This document shows positions 1 through 6,889 of a stretch of 64,000 nt of DNA, in pieces. Both the position numbers and the translations under genes were made by a program. Below the pieces are notes generated by a model. The model was not told where the DNA came from. It saw only the letters and a list, made by a program, of their open reading frames with translations, and searched no databases. This DNA comes from a virus, in the IMG/VR virus record IMGVR_UViG_3300027985_000700, positions 44,397 through 108,396 of that record; one strand, written 5' to 3'. Numbering within the stretch: the stretch's first letter is position 1; every line of letters starts with the position of its first letter.

Positions 1-244
1 CATTTTGTATATGGTTAACAAGGTTAGTTTTATATTCGTTACATATAGTAAATGATTCGAGGTCACACGTTTCAGGTATTAAAGTAATATCTTGTAAACT
101 AAGTTTAGGAAGATTACTATCTAAAATAGAATTAACCATTCCCGTATAATGTATACACCCAAGTTTACAGTTATTTTTAAACTTACAGTTTTTTACATTA
201 GGACAAGGGTTAATATTGTAATCTTCCCACCAAAATTTTTCCAC
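1..244 (-). CDS. DnaC-like helicase loader, N-terminal part (cut by window edge)
   Basis: Open reading frame reading leftwards off the window, 81 codons visible. The start is GTG at 244, sharing a base with the TAG stop of the DnaD-like gene (TAGTG). The N-terminus has CPNVKNCKFKNNCKLGC, a Cys cluster followed by a Tyr and a segment ending SNLPKLSLQDITLIP, the usual lead-in of phage DnaC-type AAA+ loaders. The Walker A motif would lie beyond the edge and is not visible. Such proteins load the replicative helicase at the origin. The position directly after a DnaD-like gene supports the call; the ATPase core is unseen. Confidence 0.6.
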   Translation of the reverse strand, partial: MEKFWWEDYNINPCPNVKNCKFKNNCKLGCIHYTGMVNSILDSNLPKLSLQDITLIPETCDLESFTICNEYKTNLVNHIQN

Positions 245-894
245 TAAAATATATTATTACTTAATTGAATATTGCCTATTGAAGGAGTATTAATACTAAT
301 TTCAGTAAACATTTGTTCGTTAAGATATTTTTCAAAGTTTCCGGGTCTAAATAAAGTTGTTGGACATAAATATTTAGGGTTGTTAATAAAAAATATGTCT
401 TTACATTTATTATCAATTACCCTCTTAAAGTCACTTACCTTATACCCCTCTTTTAACCTTGATGAAATAAACTTAACTGTGTCACTTCCTGATGCAGTAA
501 AACGTTTACCAGTTTTAGTATTTAAGTATTCAATTATTTCCTTTATTTCTTTAGTGTAGGTTGGAACTTGTTCAAAAGCAGCTATTGGTTGTTTAGGTGG
601 GTTATTATTTTCATTACCACCTTTTTCTAATAATGTAATAAATAAATCGTTCTCCTTAACAACATAAATATATTCTAATTCTGCTAAGTGCTGTAACCAT
701 AACATAAGTGTTTTTTCATTTGGTTGTTCGTCATTACGTACAAAATATTTACCCAAATTACTACACTTTATTTTTAACTTACCATCCTTATCTATTAAAG
801 AAGTTATTATGGCATACAATAACTTCTCATTAGATGTAAGTTTTCCGTTTAAAATAATATGTGATGGCACTACACAATAATAGGACATATTCAT
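244..894 (-). CDS. DnaD-like replication initiation protein
   Basis: 216 residues. Residues about 1-85 look like a winged helix (LTSNEKLLYAIITSLID, then NEKTLMLWLQHLAELEYIYV). Residues about 118-195 match the conserved phage replisome-organiser C-terminus: EYLNTKTGKRF, a lysine-rich helix, FFINNPKYLCPTTLFRPGNFEKYL. Such proteins bind the phage origin and recruit the helicase loader, here the next gene downstream. The Shine-Dalgarno is weak and a second Met lies two codons in, so the exact start is uncertain. Confidence 0.75.
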   Translation of the reverse strand: MNMSYYCVVPSHIILNGKLTSNEKLLYAIITSLIDKDGKLKIKCSNLGKYFVRNDEQPNEKTLMLWLQHLAELEYIYVVKENDLFITLLEKGGNENNNPPKQPIAAFEQVPTYTKEIKEIIEYLNTKTGKRFTASGSDTVKFISSRLKEGYKVSDFKRVIDNKCKDIFFINNPKYLCPTTLFRPGNFEKYLNEQMFTEISINTPSIGNIQLSNNIF

Positions 895-895
895 A

Positions 896-1099
896 TTATA
901 TCTCGTCGAATGTTTTAATTGTTTCGGCTACACGTTTATCTAATTCTGTATTAACTGTTGCCCAACCCATTTCTTTAACTTCTTCAGTTACGTCATTTTC
1001 GTCAAGTTCTACAGTTATACCATAACTAACACTAATACTATTATAATTATGTGATATTTTAACTTCTTTTTTAAACTCCATTTGTTTTACTTTTGCCAT
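896..1099 (-). CDS. Hypothetical protein, 67 aa, replication module
   Basis: Short mixed-charge protein behind a strong ribosome site (AAAGGAGG). It has a beta-hairpin-like start (KISHNYNSISVSYGITVEL) and an acidic helical tail ending KTFDEI. It sits one base upstream of the DnaD-like gene in the same operon, so it is probably early or replication-associated. No family recognised with certainty. Confidence 0.7.
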   Translation of the reverse strand: MAKVKQMEFKKEVKISHNYNSISVSYGITVELDENDVTEEVKEMGWATVNTELDKRVAETIKTFDEI

Positions 1100-1100
1100 A

Positions 1101-1319
1101 TTATTTTTCCTCCTTTATTTCCATATCATTTAAGTCTGCGTCACCATAGTCATCAATTTCGTAATCATCTACTACTAAATCTAAATAATCTCTTATTTCA
1201 TCATAATCCATATTTTTAATGTCTTCTACAGAATCTGCTTCAATAACACCCTCTAAGTGTCCATAGCGTAAATGTCCCATTACATAATCAACTGGGATTG
1301 TAACTTTATATCTTGCCAT
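1101..1319 (-). CDS. Hypothetical acidic protein, 72 aa
   Basis: Strong ribosome site GAAAGGAG. The C-terminal half is very acidic (YLDLVVDDYEIDDYGDADLN). The ATG shares its last base with the stop of the upstream 140-residue gene, so translation is probably coupled. No recognised domain. Confidence 0.65.
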   Translation of the reverse strand: MARYKVTIPVDYVMGHLRYGHLEGVIEADSVEDIKNMDYDEIRDYLDLVVDDYEIDDYGDADLNDMEIKEEK

Positions 1320-1741
1320 TATTTCTTGGCTCCTTTCTTTTTGTCTGTTATTTTAGTAACATATAAACTACCTGTAACAGATGTTTCAATACAATCTTGT
1401 AGTAATACAGGGTCTAATTCCCCAAATGCTACGGCATTGTCTAATGCCATTTCATCAACGTATTCAACTACTTTTGTTTTAACCAATGAATCTTGTCCAA
1501 TAAGTTTTAAAGTACTAATAAGTTTTTCTTGGTTCATAACATTTGTTTCTTTTTTACGATAATCTACTTTTATTTTTAAATCCTCGTAAGTAAGAGTATC
1601 CCCAATTTGTAAATCTGATAAAATAATTTCCTTAGGGGATTTTAATTTCTTTTCAGCATCCTTTTTAATTTCGTTATAAGTATAGTAATCCAATACTGCC
1701 TGTTTATAACTTTTATCCTTGACTTCCTTTTGTGATAACAT
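1319..1741 (-). CDS. Hypothetical protein, 140 aa, replication module
   Basis: Good ribosome site (AAAGGAG). Lysine-rich helical N-terminus (residues 1-45), then a region DLQIGDTLTYEDLKIKVDYR and helices to a basic end KKKGAKK. It lies between the SNF2 helicase and the DnaD-like protein in one operon. Short phage proteins with this helical start are common next to replication genes, but I cannot name the family. Confidence 0.6.
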   Translation of the reverse strand: MLSQKEVKDKSYKQAVLDYYTYNEIKKDAEKKLKSPKEIILSDLQIGDTLTYEDLKIKVDYRKKETNVMNQEKLISTLKLIGQDSLVKTKVVEYVDEMALDNAVAFGELDPVLLQDCIETSVTGSLYVTKITDKKKGAKK

Positions 1742-1895
1742 ACGTAAACACTCCTTTCACTATTATTCGTACACTCATATATATTACAATCAGCCACGAA
1801 ATAATGTCTAAATTAAGTACACCACATAAATACAAAATTGTACATATTAAAATTAAAATTTCATGAATGTTTTCATTAATTATTAATTTAATCAT
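1713..1895 (-). CDS. Small membrane protein, 60 aa
   Basis: Hydrophobic from about residue 11 to 50 (ILILICTILYLCGVL and DIISWLIVIYMSVRIIV), consistent with two membrane segments. AGGAGG lies 7 bases before the ATG. It overlaps the end of the SNF2 gene by 8 bases and the start of the next gene by 29. Function unknown. Confidence 0.55.
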   Translation of the reverse strand: MIKLIINENIHEILILICTILYLCGVLNLDIISWLIVIYMSVRIIVKGVFTYVITKGSQG

Positions 1896-3621
1896 TATAA
1901 TCCTCCTGTAAACTTAAAATACCAAGTAATTGTAAAACATCTTTCTTTTGTGTTTTTAATTGTCCATCAACAATATAATCACTTAGGTCACGTTTACCTT
2001 CTATCATTTTTTCTATTTCTTCATCTATAGTATCCTTTGCTACTAAGGTAACAACATTTACAGTTCCAGCTGTACCTATTCTATGTGCTCTATCCTCGGC
2101 TTGAGCTTTATTTGCATCATTCCAAGGACTGTCCATAAATATAACATAACTAGCCTTATTTAAAGTATAACCAGTACCCATAGCTCCAATAGTACCAACA
2201 ATAACGTTATTATCTTTTGTTTCCTGGAATAATCGTATGTTATACATACGTTGTTCATCCTTAACATCACCTGTAATAGTAAGTGGGTTATATTGGTTTA
2301 AACGGTTTGTTATAGCCGCAACCATTTGTTCCCAATTACTAAAAATTATAACTTTGTTACCCCTACTAACGATCTCGTCTACTAGTTCTTCTAACCTGTC
2401 CATTTTTGGGTCATCCTTAATATCAGGGGCTAGTAATTGTGGGTGTCCAGTAATCTGTCTTAATCTAATTAATTTAGCAAGTGGATTTGGGCTTATCATA
2501 ATTTCATCTATTTGGGTAATTAATTCATCCCTTATATCATTATATAAGTTTTGTTGTTCTTTACCCAATTCAATATAGTCTATTGATCTTATTTTAGGTG
2601 GTAAATCTAAAACATCCTCTTTTTTACGTCTTAATTGGGCTGTACTAAGTAACTCTTGTAATTTATCTAGGTTTTTATACCCTAGTATTTCTCTACCCCC
2701 AAAACCACCCATAATACAATATTTTAACTTAAACCTAGTTAAACTATCTCTATCGTAACCTAACCAATATAAAACATTGTATAAGTCAATAGCATTATTC
2801 ATTAATGGTGTACCAGTTAGTGCAATTTTATAATAACTCTGTAGTTTATGTATTGCCTTACCTGCCTGACTTTGGGAATTTTTTAATTTATGAAATTCGT
2901 CAATAATTATCATTCCTATCTCTCCGCAATTAACTAACATTTGTAGTTTAAGTACGATATCTTTATTACGTAAACTTTCTTGGTTGGTTATTATAAAAAA
3001 GTCATTTGGTAAGTTATCTAAATCTTCTAGTTTTCGTTTAGTATCCCCTTGTACAAGTTTATTCTTCTTGTTGGTATAAGTACCAATTATATGGGCTGTT
3101 TCATAAGTATGTTGGTTTATTTCACTTAACCAATTCCATTTTAAACCATTAACCCCACAAATGATTAAACAATGTTTAAAACTATTTTTTCTACTTGCAG
3201 CAATAACACTACTACTTAGTGTCTTACCTAAACCTTGGTCATCCGCAAGTAGAAAACAGTTATGTGTTTTTGCAAATTCAATTGCCTCTACTTGGTGTTT
3301 AAATAATTTAGTTTTACATTCTATTTCTTCATTAACTGATTTATTTTTACCTTTTGTTTCCCTGTACTGTGATACCTTAGAAATTATTTCCGTACAATCG
3401 TTATAAGAACCAATACCGTAGTCTTCAAATTTTTGCATTAATAAATCAAAGTCTTCTATAGGTACTTCCCATTCCTTACTGGTGGATAAAAAATAAGCCC
3501 TTGGTAATTCATGTAACCTTCTAACAGTTTCCATATTATAGGGAAACCATATGAAGATGGCTTTCTTTCTTTTATCCGTAAGTATTGCATGACGTACATC
3601 TAAGTATATAACATTAACCAT
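1888..3621 (-). CDS. SNF2-family DEAD/DEAH-like helicase
   Basis: 577 residues. Motif I is LADDQGLGKTLSS (about residue 127), motif II IIIDEFHKLKN (DEFH), motif III ALTGTPLMN, motif V/VI VGTIGAMGTGY and QAEDRAHRIGT. This order defines the Swi2/Snf2 translocase family; phage versions work in replication, recombination or repair and translocate on double-stranded DNA rather than unwinding it. Ribosome site AAGGAGATGAG. It is the first gene after a perfect promoter at 3645-3673 and heads the leftward replication operon. Confidence 0.93.
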   Translation of the reverse strand: MVNVIYLDVRHAILTDKRKKAIFIWFPYNMETVRRLHELPRAYFLSTSKEWEVPIEDFDLLMQKFEDYGIGSYNDCTEIISKVSQYRETKGKNKSVNEEIECKTKLFKHQVEAIEFAKTHNCFLLADDQGLGKTLSSSVIAASRKNSFKHCLIICGVNGLKWNWLSEINQHTYETAHIIGTYTNKKNKLVQGDTKRKLEDLDNLPNDFFIITNQESLRNKDIVLKLQMLVNCGEIGMIIIDEFHKLKNSQSQAGKAIHKLQSYYKIALTGTPLMNNAIDLYNVLYWLGYDRDSLTRFKLKYCIMGGFGGREILGYKNLDKLQELLSTAQLRRKKEDVLDLPPKIRSIDYIELGKEQQNLYNDIRDELITQIDEIMISPNPLAKLIRLRQITGHPQLLAPDIKDDPKMDRLEELVDEIVSRGNKVIIFSNWEQMVAAITNRLNQYNPLTITGDVKDEQRMYNIRLFQETKDNNVIVGTIGAMGTGYTLNKASYVIFMDSPWNDANKAQAEDRAHRIGTAGTVNVVTLVAKDTIDEEIEKMIEGKRDLSDYIVDGQLKTQKKDVLQLLGILSLQEDYND

Positions 3622-3644
3622 ACCTCATCTCCTTCATATATTAA

Positions 3645-3673
3645 ATTATACTACATCTTACGTGAAATGTCAA
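3645..3673 (-). promoter_or_regulatory. Consensus promoter of the replication operon
   Basis: On the minus strand TTGACA (3673-3668), 17-base spacer, TATAAT (3650-3645): both hexamers perfect. It reads into the SNF2 gene 24 bases downstream. It lies just past the terminator of the tRNA array. Confidence 0.9.
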
Positions 3674-3707
3674 TAGAAAATAAAAACAAAGTGTGAAAAC
3701 TTTGTTT
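3672..3707 (-). terminator. Terminator ending the tRNA array
   Basis: Nine-base-pair stem AAACAAAGT / ACTTTGTTT (3684-3692 with 3699-3707, 6-base loop), followed in the minus direction by a T-rich run. It lies just after tRNA-Leu(UAG) and before the replication promoter. Confidence 0.8.
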
Positions 3708-3718
3708 ATTTTATTTTA

Positions 3719-3795
3719 TGGTGCTCCCGATAGGACTCGAACCTACAAGACCTTGTTTCTAAGACAAGGATGTTTACCAGTTTCATCACAGGAGC
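3719..3795 (-). tRNA. tRNA-Leu(UAG), variable arm missing
   Basis: Acceptor GCTCCTG/CGGGAGC, A73, encoded CCA. Anticodon loop CTTAGAA gives UAG (codon CUA). The D arm (3-bp stem, loop AAACTGGTAAA) is Leu-like. The variable region is only about 5 bases instead of the long arm normal for tRNA-Leu. Leu is inferred from the anticodon and D arm; charging by LeuRS is uncertain. Confidence 0.75.
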
Positions 3796-3800
3796 ATATT

Positions 3801-3880
3801 TGGAGACCTAAGTAGGATTCGAACCTACGACATATACCAGATTTGCAGTCTGGCGCCTTAAACCACTTGGCTATTAAGTC
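3801..3880 (-). tRNA. tRNA-Cys(GCA)
   Basis: Acceptor GACTTAA/TTAGGTC, discriminator U73 (typical of Cys), encoded CCA. Anticodon loop CTGCAAA within CCAGA/TCTGG, T arm GTAGG-TTCGAAT-CCTAC. Variable region of 8 bases, slightly long. Confidence 0.9.
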
Positions 3881-3885
3881 ATATA

Positions 3886-3977
3886 TGGCGTCGAGTACTA
3901 GATTCGAACTAGTGGATCCCCTAAAGGATCGACGGTTTAGCAAACCGTTGGTTTAAGCCATGCTCACCCAACTCGAC
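3886..3977 (-). tRNA. tRNA-Ser(GCU)
   Basis: Acceptor GTCGAGT/ACTCGAC, G73, encoded CCA. Anticodon loop TTGCTAA gives GCU. A long variable hairpin built on GATCC/GGATC marks a type II serine tRNA. Confidence 0.92.
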
Positions 3978-4078
3978 ATGAAGTGTAAGGTACGTACTTT
4001 TGAAAGGTTGTTTCCCTATGTCTTAGGTAGAGCCTTACGTACACTAAGACGTATATGTAGATAATAAGTATACAATTT
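3978..4078. other. Tract between tRNAs, nothing recognised
   Basis: About 100 bases with no tRNA or credible gene. TACGTAAGG near 4050 and the GTACGT at 3990 give a weak outer pairing. Could be processing spacer or a remnant tRNA. Confidence 0.4.
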
Positions 4079-4154
4079 TGGTTGTCCCTGAAGGATTCGA
4101 ACCTCCACATTACGGGTTCAAGGCCCGCTATCTTACCAATTTGATCAAGGGACA
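4079..4154 (-). tRNA. tRNA-Gln(UUG) with C33
   Basis: Acceptor TGTCCCT/AGGGACA with the weak U1-A72 pair typical of Gln, A73, encoded CCA, normal T arm. The loop within GCGGG/CCCGT is CCTTGAA, so the anticodon is UUG and position 33 is C instead of the near-universal U. The assignment rests on this alignment; no other loop register pairs as well. Confidence 0.75.
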
Positions 4155-4160
4155 ATACTA

Positions 4161-4235
4161 TGGTGTTCCCGATAGGATTCGGACCTATGTAATACGCTTT
4201 AGAAGAGCGTTGCCTATCCACTAGACTACGAGAAC
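4161..4235 (-). tRNA. tRNA-Arg(UCU)
   Basis: Acceptor GTTCTCG/CGGGAAC, A73, CCA. Stem ACGCT/AGCGT with loop CTTCTAA gives UCU (AGA, the main Arg codon in this AT-rich genome). T loop TCCGAAT. Confidence 0.92.
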
Positions 4236-4473
4236 ATAATGGCGCACGATTTCTACACTGGAATACGTGCCTAAGTGTTCGTATCAACTGCTTACCTATA
4301 AAACTTCGAATTAATACAGGTGCCTTCAACGTAGTATAACTGGTACTAACCCTTGAGGCTTATACAACCCAATCTATATTTGCGTAGTATAGAAACGACT
4401 TCCTATGGTTCACCGGAAGTTAGGTTACTCTATTTCATACTAAATATACCACTATTTAGTAAAATATTTTTAA
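4236..4473. other. 238-base stretch in the tRNA array without a recognisable gene
   Basis: It contains TGG-like 3' ends (near 4241 and 4342) and fragments such as GCACG...CGTGC, but no full cloverleaf or T loop. No protein frame has a ribosome site. Possibly degraded tRNAs or a small structured RNA. Confidence 0.35.
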
Positions 4474-4550
4474 TGGCGGTTCGTACGGGAGTCGAACCCG
4501 TTTGCTAACTCGCTGACAACGAGGTGTCCTAACCATTAGACCTACGAACC
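4474..4550 (-). tRNA. tRNA-Asp(GUC)
   Basis: Acceptor GGTTCGT/ACGAACC, G73 (Asp identity), CCA. Stem CTCG/CGAG with loop TTGTCAG gives GUC. T arm ACGGG-TTCGACT-CCCGT. Confidence 0.92.
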
Positions 4551-4560
4551 ATTAAAGGGC

Positions 4561-4685
4561 TGGAAGATGAGGAATCGAACCCCAAGCAAATCTTTATTAT
4601 ACTATATATTTACTGCAGTACTATATAGTTTTTATTATATTCAAACACTTTCTAAAGCTGACGCTATCCATTTGTCTTATCTTCC
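4561..4685 (-). tRNA. tRNA-like gene with about 50-base central insertion, no CCA
   Basis: Perfect acceptor GGAAGAT/ATCTTCC with A73, canonical T arm TGGGG-TTCGATT-CCTCA and a D-arm-like 5' half. The centre is enlarged to a total of 125 bases and contains a hairpin ACTATAT/ATATAGT around TACTGCAGTA. No anticodon arm can be assigned and the 3' end reads GCC instead of CCA. It may be an intron-like insertion, a giant variable arm or a decayed tRNA. Confidence 0.5.
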
Positions 4686-4695
4686 AATATAAAAA

Positions 4696-4797
4696 TGGTG
4701 AGGGGTATAAAGGAGTCGAACCTTTATTTACACCGTACATAGCCAACCCGTCAGTTGGAATTGTTACCACAAGGCAACAACCTTCCCCGTCAACCCC
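4696..4797 (-). tRNA. tRNA-like element, isotype unresolved
   Basis: Canonical T arm AAAGG-TTCGACT-CCTTT, an acceptor built on GGGGT/ACCCC, and an encoded CCA set off by two extra bases. The middle holds the hairpins TTGTT/AACAA and CCAAC-TGACGG-GTTGG, which do not give a standard D and anticodon arm. Possibly a divergent or inactive tRNA. Confidence 0.4.
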
Positions 4798-4804
4798 ATA
4801 TAAG

Positions 4805-4880
4805 TGGCACACAGTGTAAGAATCGAACTTACCCAGTCGGTTTTGGAGACCAACTCGCCATCCTTGGAACATTCCCATGC
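4805..4880 (-). tRNA. tRNA-Trp(CCA)
   Basis: Stem TTGGT/ACCGA with loop CTCCAAA gives CCA, T arm GTAAG-TTCGATT-CTTAC, G73, encoded CCA, standard 76 bases. The acceptor is weak: GCATGGG against ACTGTGT pairs with several G-U pairs and one mismatch. UGG is the only Trp codon it would read. Confidence 0.8.
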
Positions 4881-4947
4881 ATATAAATATATCGTAACCC
4901 CGTGTTTTAATTGCTTTCTGCACACGATACTGACCAGCAATAATAAA

Positions 4948-5035
4948 TGGTGCTCCCCGCGAGACTCGAACTCGCACGCCCACAACGGGCATAGGATTTT
5001 AAGTCCTACGTGTCTACCAATTCCACCAGGAGAGC
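4948..5035 (-). tRNA. tRNA-Leu(UAA)
   Basis: Acceptor GCTCTCC/GGGGAGC, A73, CCA. Loop CTTAAAA in AGGA/TCCT gives UAA. Full type II variable arm GCCC-GTTGT-GGGC. Reads UUA, the dominant Leu codon here. Confidence 0.95.
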
Positions 5036-5208
5036 ATGAAGACTTTTTTACACTACTAGGTAAAGTCAAACCCCGTATGTTTTGGATCCACGACCTGCTT
5101 ATGTAAACATACAAACAATATTAACTTGCTGGCGAACTTTTACTAGTTAACAAATAAAAGCTGGTTCAGAACTTTTAGTACGGTATTTTCTCACCGTTAA
5201 TTTTTATA
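5036..5208. other. 173-base spacer with imperfect direct repeat
   Basis: Contains two related blocks, GCTGGCGAACTTTTACTAGT (5132-5151) and GCTGGTTCAGAACTTTTAGT (5160-5179). No complete tRNA and no gene with a ribosome site. Function unknown. Confidence 0.35.
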
Positions 5209-5284
<76 letters not shown>

Positions 5285-5295
5285 AAGTTAGGTAA

Positions 5296-5586
5296 TTACT
5301 TACCTAAGTGTTGATCAAGTTTGTTTGCTATTTCTTGTAATTTTGGCATTATTTTTAAATATTTACGTGCATTAAATGTTGCAAATACATAAATACCTTT
5401 ATCTATTAAATTACAATAATATACGTTACCCATATTTACCATATCAGACATACTTGAAGTGTCATATAAATCATATCTGTCTATAACTCCACGTTCAACT
5501 TTCGATATTAGGAACATTGCATCCATATATTGTTTAGCATCGGGCATATTATCAAACCTTTTAATTAAGGTTAACCATTTTGCCAT
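5296..5586 (-). CDS. Hypothetical protein, 96 aa, within tRNA array
   Basis: Strong ribosome site (AAGGAGG). The sequence has an aromatic-rich centre (NVYYCNLIDKGIYVFATF) and a helical end. No membrane segment or known motif. It is co-transcribed with flanking tRNAs, like the other small genes in this array. Confidence 0.7.
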   Translation of the reverse strand: MAKWLTLIKRFDNMPDAKQYMDAMFLISKVERGVIDRYDLYDTSSMSDMVNMGNVYYCNLIDKGIYVFATFNARKYLKIMPKLQEIANKLDQHLGK

Positions 5587-5659
5587 AAATACCTCCTTAT
5601 TACCCCTATTAAGAAACTACGGTAGGTTAGTTTCTTAATACGAGTAACAAAATAATAAA

Positions 5660-5735
5660 TGGTGGACAGACTTGGTATCGAACCAAGATCCGAGGATTTT
5701 CAGTCCCCTGCATAGACCATCTTTGCTATCTGTCC
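5660..5735 (-). tRNA. tRNA-Phe(GAA)
   Basis: Acceptor GGACAGA/TCTGTCC, A73, CCA. Stem GGGGA/TCCTC with loop CTGAAAA gives GAA. T arm CTTGG-TTCGATA-CCAAG. Confidence 0.95.
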
Positions 5736-5767
5736 AAATATAAGTTGTTTAATTAACTTATACATAT

Positions 5768-5796
5768 ATTATAACATACAACGTACTAAAAGTAAA
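5768..5796 (-). promoter_or_regulatory. Internal promoter in the tRNA array
   Basis: Minus strand TTTACT (5796-5791), 17 bases, TATAAT (5773-5768) preceded by TGT (extended -10). It reads into tRNA-Phe and the downstream half of the array, after the thymidine kinase gene. Confidence 0.7.
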
Positions 5797-5809
5797 TATT
5801 AAAGTATGA

Positions 5810-6346
5810 TTATTTATGTTTATTCTTTATATAACATTTACCACAAGCTGGAACATATTCATTATTACCAACTAATACCTTACCTTTTATATCATTACCT
5901 CTGTAAAGGGTAAATTTGGCAGGTTTATTACAGTAATAACAAGTTGCGTCATAAAACGTTATCTCGTCGGCTACTGCCATAATATTAGGCATTATACCAA
6001 ATGGTTCTAATTCACTTGTCATTGCTAAACCTGAAATATAAAAGTCTTTGTCTTCATATAAAGACATATCAGTAATACTTTTTACATCCCCAGTTAAAAA
6101 TTGAAACTCATCAATAAATATAGTTGTAACATTAGGTTTAAGTGTTTCTTTTAATTCTTTTAAATCCTCTATTAAAGTAGCTCTTAGTTCAGTAGTATTA
6201 TTTCTACTTTTAATAATACCATAATCCCTATTGTCAACTTTTGGTTTATAACATTGTATAATATCTTTATTCCACATATTGTTATATACGTTAAGTAAAC
6301 CGTTAGTTTTACCACTAAACATAGGTCCTGTGTAAACTCGTATCAT
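5810..6346 (-). CDS. tdk: Thymidine kinase
   Basis: 178 residues, normal for the type II (TK1) family. P-loop GPMFSGKT at residues 7-14, Walker B TTIFIDEFQFL about residues 75-85, a lasso-loop Tyr region ending NNEYVPACGKCY, and zinc ligands CYYC...CGKC. It phosphorylates thymidine to dTMP and so supplies dTTP for phage DNA. Ribosome site TAGGAGG. It sits inside the tRNA array, which fits an early or middle transcript for nucleotide and tRNA supply. Confidence 0.95.
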   Translation of the reverse strand: MIRVYTGPMFSGKTNGLLNVYNNMWNKDIIQCYKPKVDNRDYGIIKSRNNTTELRATLIEDLKELKETLKPNVTTIFIDEFQFLTGDVKSITDMSLYEDKDFYISGLAMTSELEPFGIMPNIMAVADEITFYDATCYYCNKPAKFTLYRGNDIKGKVLVGNNEYVPACGKCYIKNKHK

Positions 6347-6368
6347 GTATTTCCTCCTAATATATAAA

Positions 6369-6454
6369 TGGTGCCGCCTCTAGGTAACGATCCTAGCGAG
6401 CCTCACGACAACTGCTTTACAGGCAGCCCCCTCTCCTTATGGGAATACGACGGC
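6369..6454 (-). tRNA. tRNA-Tyr(GUA) with unusual T loop
   Basis: Acceptor GCCGTCG/AGGCGGC (last pair mismatched), A73, CCA. Loop CTGTAAA gives GUA, with a long variable arm as in bacterial tRNA-Tyr. The T loop is ATCGTTA, lacking U54 and A58. Confidence 0.8.
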
Positions 6455-6462
6455 AAATATAA

Positions 6463-6538
6463 TGGCGCCTGATACAGGACTCGAACCTGTGACAATCCGG
6501 TTAACAGCCGGGCGCTCTACCAACTGAGCTAATCAGGC
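6463..6538 (-). tRNA. tRNA-Asn(GUU)
   Basis: Acceptor GCCTGAT/ATCAGGC, G73, CCA. Stem CCCGG/CCGGA with loop CTGTTAA gives GUU. Canonical T arm ACAGG-TTCGAGT-CCTGT. Confidence 0.95.
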
Positions 6539-6540
6539 AT

Positions 6541-6616
6541 TGGTACTCCGTGCGGGATTTGAACCCGCAATTACCACCTTGAAAGGGTGGTGGCTTAACC
6601 GTTCGCCTAACGGAGC
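6541..6616 (-). tRNA. tRNA-Glu(UUC)
   Basis: Acceptor GCTCCGT/ACGGAGT (G1-U72 wobble), A73, CCA. Stem CCACC/GGTGG with loop CTTTCAA gives UUC. T loop TTCAAAT. Confidence 0.95.
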
Positions 6617-6621
6617 AATTA

Positions 6622-6698
6622 TGGTACACCCTGTAAGACTCGAACTTACGACCTTCTGCTTGTAGAACAGATGCGCTAACCAACTGTGCTAAGGGTGC
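6622..6698 (-). tRNA. tRNA-Val(UAC) with C33
   Basis: Acceptor GCACCCT/AGGG TGT, A73, CCA, canonical T arm. Stem TCTGT/GCAGA with loop TCTACAA: anticodon UAC in the standard register with C at position 33. The context ATCTG...GCAGA closely resembles bacterial tRNA-Val. A UAG-reading register (CUA) would need a 9-base loop and is less likely. Confidence 0.8.
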
Positions 6699-6809
6699 AT
6701 GACGTGGCTTCTTTATTTGTGTACCTTTATTACAGGGTATTCGATGTACCCACCTGAAGCCGATCCCCACTTCATCTAGTTTATGTACGGGGGATTTATT
6801 TTTAATTTA
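6699..6809 (-). ncRNA. Possible small structured RNA between tRNAs
   Basis: On the minus strand GGCTTC and GAAGCC close a domain that holds the hairpin GGGTA-CATCGAA-TACCC. An upstream TGAAG can instead pair with CTTCA, so two exclusive folds are possible. There is no T arm or anticodon arm, so this is not a tRNA. No ribosome site or gene. Confidence 0.35.
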
Positions 6810-6886
6810 TGGTGTATCTGAAGGGACTCGAACCCATAATCTTTTGGTTCGTAGCCAAGTGCTTTATCCAGTTAAGCTACAGATAC
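6810..6886 (-). tRNA. tRNA-Arg(ACG)
   Basis: Acceptor GTATCTG/CAGATAC, A73, CCA. Loop CTACGAA gives ACG; one mismatch at the base of the anticodon stem. Reads CGN if A34 is deaminated by the host. Confidence 0.92.
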
Positions 6887-6889
6887 ATA

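Noticed and set aside
4561-4685. Selenocysteine tRNA
   Set aside because: No UCA anticodon or 8-bp acceptor with 5-bp T stem in the right register; the central hairpin is not in a standard variable-arm place.
4805-4880. UGA read as Trp (mycoplasma-type code)
   Set aside because: The tRNA-Trp anticodon is CCA, and TGA ends genes such as those at 54639-54854 and 9260-9442.
3743-5114. Open frames of 66-123 codons inside the tRNA array
   Set aside because: They consist of translated tRNA sequence and have no ribosome sites.
6622-6698. Amber suppressor tRNA (anticodon CUA)
   Set aside because: Reading CUA needs a 9-base loop with a 4-bp stem; the standard register gives UAC (Val), and TAG ends several genes here.
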